From Scedosporium boydii (taxonomy: Eukaryota > Ascomycota > Sordariomycetes > Microascales > Microascaceae): DNA of 64,000 nucleotides. The stretch covers positions 124,001-188,000 of the forward strand of contig NJFT01000027.1 of the NCBI GenBank assembly GCA_002221725.1. The letters are read 5' to 3'. The first letter of the stretch is position 1. Every line of letters starts with the position of its first letter. The notes below the pieces were generated by a model, which saw only the letters and a list, made by a program, of their open reading frames with translations, ran no database searches and was not told the origin of the DNA. The position numbers and the translations under genes were made by a program. Below are positions 32,506 to 42,516 of this stretch, piece after piece.

Positions 32506-33678
32506 ATGACGCGGCTAGTTAACCACTCCTTAGCCGGGGAGTCCAGAGTCGCTGAGATCTCTGCCATTCTTTCTATCTTCGCGACATTGACGACGGTGGT
32601 CGTTGTCTTGCGGACGTATGCGCGGCAGCACCTGCTTTGCGCCTTTGGCGCTGATGATACCTTCATGGTGGCCGCGCAGTTGCTCACGATTGGGGCGGCG
32701 ATAGCCATTGGTTTAGGTGTGTAGCCTATTGCTGCAGTTTGATATCCATCCTCTGACCTAACTCCAATGCGCAGAATGCAAATACGGACTTGGGCGACAC
32801 ACGTGGATTCAGCCCCACGACCTCTATATCCCCTATATGAAGGCAAGTCGGTATCAGGACCTCCTATTACAACCCTAGTTTTATTCGTGGATTTTATAGG
32901 ACTTATACTTACAATGGTTCATCTCCTTAGGCATTTTACGCGTCTATCGTTGTTTACAACGTCGCCATGTGTCTCGTCAAGATATCAATCCTACTCCAGT
33001 ACCGGAGGATATTTGCTTGTGTTGTTATGCAAAGAATGACGGCATTTGGAGTGGCCCTCCTCTCGGCATGGACAATTACACTGTGCTTCCTTCTCACCTT
33101 CGTCTGTGTCCCAGTTGCGGCGTTCTGGGACCACTCTATCAAAGGGAGGTGTCTTGATTCGCTCACGATTTGGTACGGCATGGCCGGCTTCAACCTGGTA
33201 TCCAACTTTGCCATCTTTACTATACCATTGCCGGTAATCAATTCATTGCAACTACCGAGGAGGCAAAAGTATATTTTGTCACTGATTTCGGTCTTGGCTT
33301 CATGTAAGTCATGTCTTTTTTTTCGTTGAAATCGGAGGGGTACAATGTGGCTGTTCTCGTTGGCTTATCTTCTGATTGATGCAGAACCTGTATTATTTCC
33401 ATCATTCGTATCCGGACCCTGAAGAATGCGGCCGAAGCAGAAGACCCAAACTGGGATAATGTGGATGCGGCATATTGGTCATTTCTTGAGGTGTGCACTG
33501 CCATCCTTGCTGCGTGTTTCCTACTCTCAAGCCGCTACTTGCCAAGATCATCCCGAGAGCTTTCGGAAGTAGGCAAGACTCTAAGATGGCGCCTTGCAAC
33601 TCACCACCCGGGATACAAAACTCTCGCTTGGGGGGAAATCGTTCCTTGTATTTAACAACCCTAACTACTCAACCATGA
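32506..33678 (+). pseudogene. SAT4-family (rhodopsin-like) integral membrane protein with two frameshifts
   Basis: Exons 32506-32716, 32775-32842, 32931-about 33302 and 33385-33678 carry the fungal seven-membrane-segment family (PF20684). Seen in order are AEISAILSIFATLTTVVVVLRTYAR, FGADDTFMVAAQLL, ECKYGLGRHTW, AFYASIVVYNVAMCLVKISILLQYRRIF, CVPVAAFWD and NLVSNFAIFTIPLPVI. The second intron has a GC donor (AAG/GCAAGT) and a normal AG end. Near 33286 the family sequence moves from the frame reading QKYILSLI to one reading FGLGF just before a GTAAGT donor, and near 33520 it moves again (AILAACF to FPTLKPLLAKIIPRAFG). Each step equals one missing base, in a T run and a C run. Either the gene is dead or the assembly dropped two bases. 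Role of the family is largely unknown; some members sit beside metabolite clusters. Confidence 0.75.
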
Positions 33679-33790
33679 ATGACTCAAGTTCAGAGGCATT
33701 GAATGTTGAGATAATATCCCATGCTACACAGGACGTGACATTCATGTTAACGCGCCGACACGAATCACGGTAATTTTGTCCTCCGGGAGG

Positions 33791-35389
33791 CTACTCGGAT
33801 GGCCTTTGCCCATAGACAACATAGCTGTGCTTCGTTAGTTTCCTCCATGCATGCTCCCCTGGATATATATGGGATTTCAAGGGATTCACTTACAAGTTGA
33901 CGTATGCATGGAACGCCGTACCCTTCAACTCCTTCCTAACCTTAGCCAAAAGTACCTGCACCTCACTTTCACTCCATCCCTGAACATCACACATCAATCT
34001 CATTGAGAATGCCTCCAATCCATCAATGACTTGAGACGCATTTATCAGTCCCAGCTCCTTGAGTTTAGGATCTTTCGGCCAAGACCCAATGGGCATCTTG
34101 AACACTTTCTCAGTAACGTTTGTGAACCCGGCGCCTTTGACCCGTTCGAGGAGTTTAGGTCCGGGGCACGGCTCGCGGCCGATTTTCCTAGCGGCACTGA
34201 GTAGCATACCGATCCAATTACTGGTGTTGTGTTCGTCGGTCAGAGTGCCATCGTCGGAGTAGTACTGCATATCGTAGTCTTGGAATTCTGCCCATCCCCC
34301 AGGATTTAGGTTGCTACCAAACTGAAGTCAACATCATGCCTTGCCCCATACACATATGACGGAGCGAGATGTAACATACTCGTAGATATTCTTCACAAGC
34401 CTGGGCCAGTCCGCGATGGAGCCTGTCATGTATCGGCAGAAAATGTAGTCAAATGGGTGAGCATACACCCAATCGCCTTCGACATCATCCACTTCAAACT
34501 TGACGTTTGCAGGTACCCTTGCACCGGTGTTAACATATTGGCCCGTCTCACCAGGCATGGAAGTCCGGATTTCATACCATGTGGGCTGAATGGGGCTGAT
34601 GTCGTTTCCAAGCACCTGGATTTGATTAGGTTAATAGGTCGAGCCGTTATCCGATGAATGATTATTACCTCGGTCCCAGGGAACGTCTCGCCAAACTCCA
34701 TAGCCCCTAACACAAACCACAAAAGTCAGTTAATATGAAGCAATTACGTAGTAGGTTATCAGAGGGAGGCTTCTCATACATATTCCAGTCCCGGTGCCGA
34801 TATCTAGCGCACGATGCACTTTGTCTTCCTGGATTGGAGCCAAGAAGAGTTTGTCTCCTGTAAGTCGCACCATGATCAAGTGCGTCAAGTGTAGGCGAAC
34901 CAACTCTTGCTTTGAGGCGCCAACGCGGAGTAGGGATGATCGTCAGCTCTTCAGTGAGAGACCCAGCAACGGGCAAACGTACATTGTCATTTGGCATAAA
35001 GTATTCTGTTCATCCCATTCATTAAAGAGGGTCCGGTGAAGAGTTAATGAGAATATACGTGTACTTACTGCCTGGTTGGTATGCATGGTATCGGCGGCCA
35101 TGTTCGGTTGGATAATTTAAGACGCTGGTTGCCAAGGATTCGGTGTACGACGACCTAATGGGAGAGATACCTCTCGATGAATATTGCAACTATATAACGG
35201 ACAATCCCAGTGGAAGAAAATTTAACGCACACTCGCTCGTCGAAGACAGCTTCGTCGTCAACTGGCTCCTATTAATAAATCGATCTTGTAAGCGAGGTTT
35301 CGGACTATTAAGGTATATATCACGAAGGTTGAACGCACTGCTGAATCGACTTCGATGATCGCGGGATTATCCTGTTGCTCTTCAGCCAT
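33791..35389 (-). CDS. LaeA/UMTA-like SAM-dependent methyltransferase (second copy)
   Basis: Nine exons (35339-35389, 35233-35268, 35069-35189, 34983-35005, 34780-34909, 34669-34706, 34380-34615, 33894-34313, 33791-33824) join in phase to 362 residues. The order of blocks matches its neighbour at 28.6-30.4 kb: acidic N-terminus (EVDSA, EPVDDEAVFDER), SSYTESLATSVLNYPTEHGR with RRYHAYQPG, YFMPND, SAM motif LDIGTGTGIWA (about 112-122), NDISPIQPTW, FEVDDVEGDW, RYMTGSIADW, NPGGWAEFQDYD and the C-terminal FYVVYGQRP. Two exons are only 36 and 23 bases. The sequence is clearly diverged from the neighbour and the introns differ, so this is an old duplication or separate recruitment. Regulatory versus enzymatic role cannot be told from sequence. 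Confidence 0.87.
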
Positions 35390-37321
35390 ATTTGAGCCTA
35401 GCCTCACGAGCTCTATTAAGAGTACGAACCACGTCAAACAATACTGCGAAAAATTAGTTGCAAAATGGGTAGATTTAATCCGAGGTGGCCAGGCACATGT
35501 GGAACGTGGCCTATATGTGTATAAACCGAGGCGATTTGAGGAAACGCGGGCGGAGTCGAGGACTCTTACGAACGCCGGCCCGCAGTGCATTAGTTTCCTT
35601 GGTTTCAGCAGCGTTATCTGCTGTTACGGATGCAGAGAGGACGTTCCGGAGTGGGCCATTGACTTGGCAAGCTGTACTGCATTGCGGGTTTTCACTTGAA
35701 AAGGCCAGTTCTCGACGTCCAACCGCAGGCGAGCTCGTACCACCCAGCTGAGCCCCACACTCACGGTTCACCAACGGGCATGATGACCAGGCATTGCTGT
35801 GGACCGAGGTAAATAGCGAGGTGGGTGCCGGTGGGACCGCATAGGATCGGCCGGAAAGCGGGAACTTGTGGAATGCCATTAAGAACGGGGTCGATGCCTC
35901 CATGCAGAATCGTTGGAGCTCACGGACTGGGGCACAGGTAGAGTCGCGCGAAGTGGAGGAAAGCAACTAATTACTAGCGGTTTAGTCAATGACGGGTAAT
36001 ATATTCAAAAGTATGAAGTGTATCCCAACACAATCGGGTCTGGATATTGGGGCGTGACTCGCCACGTCTCCTCTCCCACGCCGGCACGGCGCTCAAGCCA
36101 GGGAGATAACAACATCTTCTCCCCTTGCTCTGGGAGCCATCGACTGCCAACGCCGGTGGCATCGCCCCGAGTAGCGAGTATCCAGGAGGGCTTGCGCATC
36201 TGGCCAATTAGCTCAGCATTGGCAACGTATGGAGAAACGATGGCAAGCCTAGCAGGGCCGACCTGCTTGGACTTCACAACGCTTGTCGCAAAGTCAAGTG
36301 TCACCCTAACCCTGACTTGGCCAGCGCATCTCTTTGGCGCGAGGCCATCTCATCGACAAACACCCCACAAGCATCACAGTGTATGGAGACATGGGGATCA
36401 GCCCCGAGGATTGGCCCTTACCTTTCGTTCAAGCTCCGGAAACCTCGGCGTCAAAGACTAGAGCTTCGCAGTTTTAGAGCTCGATAGACGTGAGTGGTGA
36501 CTCTTTGGACAATACAGGAATGAATAAGACGAGCTAGTGGCAAGGCATAGGGTTTTACCAAACAAGAACCTACAGCCGCAAAAGACCAACAGTCGAGGGA
36601 GCATTGGCAGTTAGAGAGTGGCTGAGCTTGCTGTGGTGTGGCCGAGCCTGTTAAGACTGGGGAGCCGCTACCTCCGCTGCAAAAAAAACTGACTATCGAG
36701 TCCAGGCCCACCCTCGAGGAATTGACCGTACTGGACACGGGCGCTGCTTACTCTGCGATCTCAATACCCGTCATCACTGCTTGGATCTAACACACTATTA
36801 TCCGACCCAGGGGCTGAATGTTGTATAATGACGACCGACGAGAAGGTCATGGTGATCTTAGCTGCCGAATCTCAGTACCTTCACCATAGCAAGTCGCGTC
36901 GCTAAGCGAGAACAAGGACCGAGGTGATCACTGATATCTCGAGTTAAAAGATGCCGGTCGAGAGTCGAGACTTATGTGCGACGAAATCACAAGCCTAACC
37001 CCTGAAAAGCCCCACATCCAATATACTCACCTCAAATCTACGGAGACGTTGGTTTTGAGTTGGCTTGCTCTATCGCAAAGCGCGTTCCTTGAAGAAGAGG
37101 ATTGCAGATCCGCCTCCCAGGTAACCAGTCCCTCTCTTCCTCCCAAAGGCATTCAACCTAGACGAAATGAAGATATATGATTGATGCCGAGGGAGTCAGA
37201 GCTCAAGCAGCAATTGGATTCTGCCAATCTAGTTACATGGCAAATGAAGTAAGAGCCGTGATGTGAAACCACCGTCATTTAGCTTTATTTATATCCTCAC
37301 TTCCTGTTCTGTGTCGACAAC
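35390..37321. other. Intergenic, 1.9 kb, no intact gene
   Basis: Overlapping short frames on both strands, none with a start, splice sites and motif together. A stretch at about 36000-36470 has protein-like frames on both strands (for example ITVYGDMGISPEDWPLPFV on plus and ARLAIVSPYVANAELIGQM on minus) that I cannot assign; it may be an old coding remnant. Confidence 0.4.
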
Positions 37322-39888
37322 CTATGGGAGAGAGCTTCCAATATGTCCCTCGGTCCGTCTTCGTGGAGAAAATCCCAGCAGCCACATTCCTACACGTTTC
37401 GCTGCGTCCAAAAGCCTGTATAGAATCTTTGCAACCGCACTCCACCGTATGTTTCGGCTGTGGGAGTCCGGAGCCAAATTTTCGCCAGAGGATTGCCCTG
37501 CGGCTGGATTTTCGTCGGAGGTGAGCTCTGGGTCCAGACCTTCGTTAGAGGCGAGGTCCAGGTCTGGATTTCCGTTAGAGGATAGCTCTAGAACTAGATT
37601 TATGTTAGAGGCAAGCTCTGGGTCCAGATCTTCATCAGAGGACAGCTCTGGAACGGATTCCGAGAAGTCCCGCCTTGGCTCTGGACAGGACCAGTACTCT
37701 GGTGTATCTCGATCCATAAGCCTTTTGAGGAATACAAATGTCTCCTGGCAGGTTGCCCGGCGTTCTCTTTCCGGATGTAGCATCTCCGTCTTGACGAACT
37801 CTAAAAAATGTGTGAGGAAGAGGTCGGCTTCCTTGCCGCCGACATCAGTGATCAGCTCCTCAATCCACTGCCGGGTCGCATGAAAGGCATTATTAGCATG
37901 TCCTGATATCTAAACTAGTACCAAGGCCTAGTCTCCAACATACCTCTTTCACACTAGGCCTTAGCTTTGGGATCCACGGACACCTGCCAGGCTGTGGCTC
38001 GCCTTCATCCCGAGGGTAATACTTTAGAAAGAACACATCCTCGCGTGTTCTCGAATTAGTCCTGGCCTTTATAGTCTCTTCTTTCGTACGCCGGCGCTCC
38101 AGATAATCTGCGAGTCGTTTATTTTGGTAGGCCTCTAGTCCCCTCGTACCCCGGATTAGCCATGTTACCAGCTCCGAGAAAACGCACCCAAGTGCCCAGA
38201 TATCAACTCTTCTGCACATGTCTCCGCGAAACTCCACGTCTTGTTCTGGAGCCCTGTACGACGGCGCCCCAGCCGGTGTGTGATGAGGCCCCGTGCGCCT
38301 GTCTTTCGCGTGGTACTGCATTACGCCAAAGTCACCGAGTTTAAGTCTGCCCAGACAGTGGAATCCCGTCTCTTGAATAAAGTGAAGTATGTTCTCCGGT
38401 TTTATATCACCATGGATGCCAAACAACGGTTTATTCGTCGTTTCCTCCTTGTTATTCGCATGGCCAGTTTTCGTTCCGATGCCATTTGGCTCTTCGCTCT
38501 CATCGGAAGGCTTTTCGTGAATATTGCAAAGGTCTGTTATGATACCGAAGATTTGAAGAGCCACCCAGTGGACAAGAGCGGGTTTGTCGAGTTCGTGGCT
38601 TAGAAGCAATTCCTCAGGCTCCTGCTTCCACATGTGCTTGAGACTTCCTCCCTCCGCCCAAGGGAAGACGAGGCATAATCGATCCGGCTTCCCCTCACCG
38701 CCCGCGATGCTAAACGTTGCGAAAAGTTCAACCAGGTGTGGCCCTTTTTTCGTCTGAGCGAAAGCCGCGATTTCGTTTCGGTAATGCCCGTGGTGATGAT
38801 CTTCCGGGTCCGGGAAGAACTCTTTGACCGCAAAAAAGTTGGTATTGGGCTGATTGTAAAGTCAGCGCCTAAAAAAAAAGAAGGGAGAAAGAAAGAAACA
38901 AAGGACAAGAGGTGGATTGTTATTAGCGTACATTGGTGAATCGGTGATGATCGGGGTGTATCGCAACTCGCGTGACCTTGGCATATGCACTCTCGTCGAC
39001 TTGTTGCTCTTGCGGGTCCCAGTCAGTAAAAGGGAGGATCGTGTCATTATGTAGAAGATATTTGTCGGTGTTTGGGTCCTGGTCGAACATTTTAATGAAC
39101 GGAATATGGATCCACCGCTGCTTTGAATAGAATTCGTTCAAGGCTTCCTTATCAGTAAGGAAAGCCAAATCCCTGTCTTGCCACGTAGACAGCGTATCCT
39201 TACCCTTACGACGAATGAATGGGAGTTCCCTATCCCGTATCCCGGCCTCTTTAAACATGCGTATAAGTTTGACCTTGGATATCAACATCAGAATCGTAAA
39301 GATTTTGCGACTGGACTTCTTCTCATCTGGGTCGGCATCCATCTCCTCAGCCAGTGGCGGTCGAAACGGGCCCGGGGGTGAACTCGGCGGCGTTTCTCCA
39401 TTTTCAATCGTTGGTCCTCCCTCACCCCAAACGAAATCCGCACAAGCCTGCGCTTCGGCCTCCGGCTCATCGCAGAATTCGCAACGAATCACTTCGGAAA
39501 CGACTTTTCGCGTGACGAGTTTGCTGAGCTGGCCTCGGGGCAAAAAACGATTGCTTGCATCATCGGGGCACTGGATCATTTCATCCCATAGCTTCTTTCT
39601 GACATGAGCTAAAGTAATGATTTGCTCTGGCTCCTCTTCCGCGACACGGCCTCCTGGAGGATATGATTGCGGGATGTCATTGCCACAATCGGCGTGCAAC
39701 GGTTCTGTGTTTGCGTTCGGTGCTTCTTCTGAGCGCTGCGGAGGTGTTCTCGGTTCGTCCGCGGGCGCAGGGATGTCAAAACTCACCTAAAGAGATAACG
39801 GTTAGGGGGTCCTTACCAGCTTCTGACCAACCTCCGTCTTGTAGCTTACTTTTCTTGGCGACCGAACGGACTGGCGTGGTGAAGCCAT
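37322..39888 (-). CDS. Fungal serine/threonine protein kinase with repetitive acidic C-terminal tail
   Basis: Four exons, 39850..39888, 38932..39786, 37944..38849 and 37322..37867, give 781 residues in phase. The first 300 residues hold a Pro/Glu-rich start and a charged globular region without a named domain. The kinase domain spans about 280-590: VAIK-type lysine in FFAVKEF (Lys307), catalytic loop HGDIKPEN (444-451) where the usual HRD arginine is glycine, LGDFG (471-473), YRAPE (to 500) and VDIWALGCVFSE. The Asp, Asn and DFG are kept, so activity is likely although it belongs to the non-RD type. After the domain comes a tail with about five imperfect units around ELSSDEDLDPELAS encoded by about 33-base repeats (about 37480-37665). 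Such kinases are common lineage-specific fungal proteins, sometimes tied to HET/NLR-type signalling. Confidence 0.88.
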
Positions 39889-40680
39889 GGGCACCGGGTA
39901 GCTGCTTTCTTCGGTGGGACAAAGACCCTGGTCATGGCGGAAGATGCGCGGAGAACGGCAGGAATGTACCGCTTAAATCATTTGCTCCCAGAGCTGCCAC
40001 CATTGCTGCAATGGGCTGTGTTCCGTCCCTTTGAGTAGTCACGGAAGCTATGTAAATGTGGCTTCGGAGCCTTGCCACGCCAACAGGAGCGCCGGGGTGC
40101 CCTGGGGCGTGAGGCATTTTGTTCACACGGCGCGTAGTGATTCACTATTCCTAAATCGTGAATGACAATACTTCGTACAAAGCCATCATCCCTGGGTGCC
40201 ACCCTCCATAATAGCTTGTGGCTGGGCCAGAATGCAGCCGGTCGCGGTGGCATCGAATCAATTTATTGATTTGGCGTGAGGTCTAGACTCCTGTCATGCA
40301 TGCCGTGTGGGATTTCAGTTACAATCTTGGCACGAAGCGGTACCGAACCAAACCAAAACGTTAGATGACTTTCAGCAGAAGGTACTTGTCCTTGACTTCC
40401 GGAATGCACTTCTTATACTTGACACACACAGGAAAAATACACCATTCTGGACGCCCAATGATGATGAGACATACAAAACGCCACGCTGGTAATCAGGCTG
40501 ACTGCGCCTCCTTCGCTTGGGCATGTACTTGTTTGTCCATTGCATAAAAACCTGTCGCCCCTACCCCGAACGTCGGCATTTCCTCATTATCCCTCATCCT
40601 CCATTTCGTCACTACAACTCTAGTAGTCCGTCCCCCAAGTTCACGCTCAGCCCCACATTTTTCATCCTTTGTCCCAAGAA
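39889..40680. other. Intergenic between divergent genes, 790 bases
   Basis: Holds the kinase promoter and that of the small gene at 40681. C/T-rich tract just before 40681 fits a fungal promoter or leader. No other gene is supported. Confidence 0.5.
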
Positions 40681-40981
40681 ATGTCGTCTAGGTCTAGTAG
40701 TGCTAGCGAAGACTGGACCGTGCAGTACCTCGCTGGACGCTACATCAATCCGAGGAAGTTGGAAGAAACCCTCAGCTGGCGCTGGCACGATAAATACTTA
40801 GTTGAGGTTTGTGATGATTGCCCCCTTTCCCCTCTCTGCCCGAATCGATACCCGCTGACGTATACGCTGGAAACATCTAATGCAGCTTCGATCGAACACG
40901 TATCATATCAGTGCTCCTGGCAAGCTTACTACGGCCCAGATTGCCGGGTGTTATTCGTCAAGAGTCAGCAGACGGAAATAG
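40681..40981 (+). CDS. Small protein, member A of a paired two-exon family
   Basis: ATG 40681 is followed by DWTVQYLAGRYINPRKLEE. I favour two exons, 40681-40806 and 40886-40981, giving 73 residues that end in a HISAPGKLTTAQIAGC segment. The 79-base intron has a GTTTGT donor, CTGAC branch site and GCAG acceptor. Reading straight through to 41070 also gives an open frame of 129 residues, but that translation in the intron is Cys/Pro-rich and loses the pattern. Support for splicing comes from the convergent gene at 41476-41847: there too a phase-0 intron follows a [VI]-acidic pair, and the last exon is again exactly 96 bases with xSxx[YW]HI....KLT. Function unknown; no signal peptide or membrane segment. 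Confidence 0.6.
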
Positions 40982-41135
40982 TACGGGCGTGGCAGATGAT
41001 GGCAGGATATAAGATACTCTCTGCCCACACTGATTTTGATGTGTGCGAGCAGAACTCCAGAAAAGCTTGAATGAAGAGCTTTATGGAGTTCATATGTTGA
41101 AATTGGAATGGCTGAAATGCCATTCTAATTTTGAT

Positions 41136-41200
41136 TTCTTCATTTCCGTTCCCATTTCTTTTCCCATTTCTTTTTCCATTTCAGTTCCCATTCCTTTTTA
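41136..41200. repeat. Degenerate CCATTTC/CTTTT tandem tract
   Basis: About five imperfect copies of a TTTCCCATTTCT-like unit in the shared 3' interval between the two small genes. The rest of the 494-base interval (40982-41475) shows no gene. Confidence 0.8.
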
Positions 41201-41475
41201 GAATATGAAGTATAACCCCCGATAAGTTACGCAAAGACGCGTATAATACTTGCAAGCAATATGATGGGCAGTTTGATCAGTACCATGTCACGGCATAAAC
41301 CTGGTCACGTAGACAAGAATTTAGAATCAACGTCATGATGTGTTCACTAAAGTCCGATTATAACATCCAGCGCCGAACAGCCTTCGGGGAAATCATCTGT
41401 GAGGGGGGAAATGAATCCTCATTGCACTCTTGACCATCTCGATCTCATTCTAGTCTCCGTTAGCGCTGTGGCCTA

Positions 41476-41847
41476 TTACCGATGATTGACAAACGGGCAA
41501 GACATTGAACATCGTCTTCGTACTTGTGTCAGTTTTTTCGACACTCGAATGTGCCAACAACCCGACTTGAACTGCATTACATCAATCAGTATCGATCCGA
41601 AAACGATTTGGCCAGTTTATGTTAAGCAACACACCTCGTCAATTTCAAAGTTACCAGAACCACGGAGCTTGATGAGTTGATCTTCCAGCTTCAACTTGTC
41701 AGTGTAGGCAATGGGGATGGGTTGAGAATGCATTTTGGGGTTGAAGGAATTGGATTGGCGGAAACAAAACGTGCAGTTGTGATTTGAAGTCGAAAAATTC
41801 CCGTTACGAGACTTTCTAGAGCTGTTGAAGTTTTTATACTTGCTCAT
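41476..41847 (-). CDS. Small protein, member B of a paired two-exon family
   Basis: Exons 41635..41847 and 41476..41571 give 102 residues. The intron of 63 bases has a GTGTGT donor, TACTGAT branch-like site and GCAG acceptor. The first 45 residues are Asn/Ser-rich with two cysteines (CTFC). The remaining part aligns by eye with the convergent gene at 40681: KLKLEDQLIKLRGSGNFEIDE then FKSGCWHIRVSKKLT, against RKLEETLSWRWHDKYLVE then LRSNTYHISAPGKLT. Intron phase, intron position relative to the acidic residue, and last-exon length (96 bases) are all the same. This makes a shared ancestor likely. Function unknown. If unspliced, the protein would end five residues later at a stop in the intron. 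Confidence 0.55.
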
Positions 41848-42516
41848 ACCGCGTGTAATCGTGAGAGACGTTCGTAGTATCAGTCCTATCTTTGTCTACT
41901 AGCCAACAGCCTGGTGGGCGATGCATGAGGATGGCACGAGAAAGAGAAAAAAAACGTGGATATGGTCGCCTCAAAAAAGTGAATCTCCCACATCCATCTG
42001 GGGCGAGAAGTGTATTATTCTTGGGTCCCAATACATAAGTGCCTGATCAATGCATATGTGCTGGCATAGCGGACCCCGTTGCGGCAGATCTCCTTAAAAT
42101 CTACTGGCTGATCGTAGGTTTTTGCAGACTGAGGGTGCCTTGCCCATGGTGCCCGTTTCGCGAAGCCAAACAGCGCTCCGAATTTTGGTGATTTTCGGTC
42201 TTGACCCCTCATGAGCCGGTGCCGCACGGGACGGGTTGGGAGGTTAGTGGGAACGGCTCTTGTTTGGAGAGCCATCCAACTTGTACAAACCCTTGTGTGC
42301 CCCATATACTCTTCCCAAAGTGGATAAATACACCAAAAGGGAAGTCCTCTTGGTGTACAGAAGTGTAGATCTCATTATATATGAACGTGAAGCCGGTATC
42401 CGCGGCACAATGTTTTGAGGGACCGTTCAGAACAACTTGCCAAACACCTGGACATAGCAATCTTATTTCCTAAAAGAGACCCGAAAGTGCTATTCTCGCC
42501 ATTCCTTGCCGTAAAA
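41848..42516. other. Intergenic between divergent genes, 670 bases
   Basis: Promoter-side DNA of the small gene (minus) and the CorA-like gene (plus). A purine run lies at 41940-41955. No further gene is supported. Confidence 0.45.

Noticed and set aside
40681..41070. Unspliced 129-residue reading of small gene A
   Set aside because: The spliced version matches the convergent gene in intron position and exon length, which the unspliced version does not explain.
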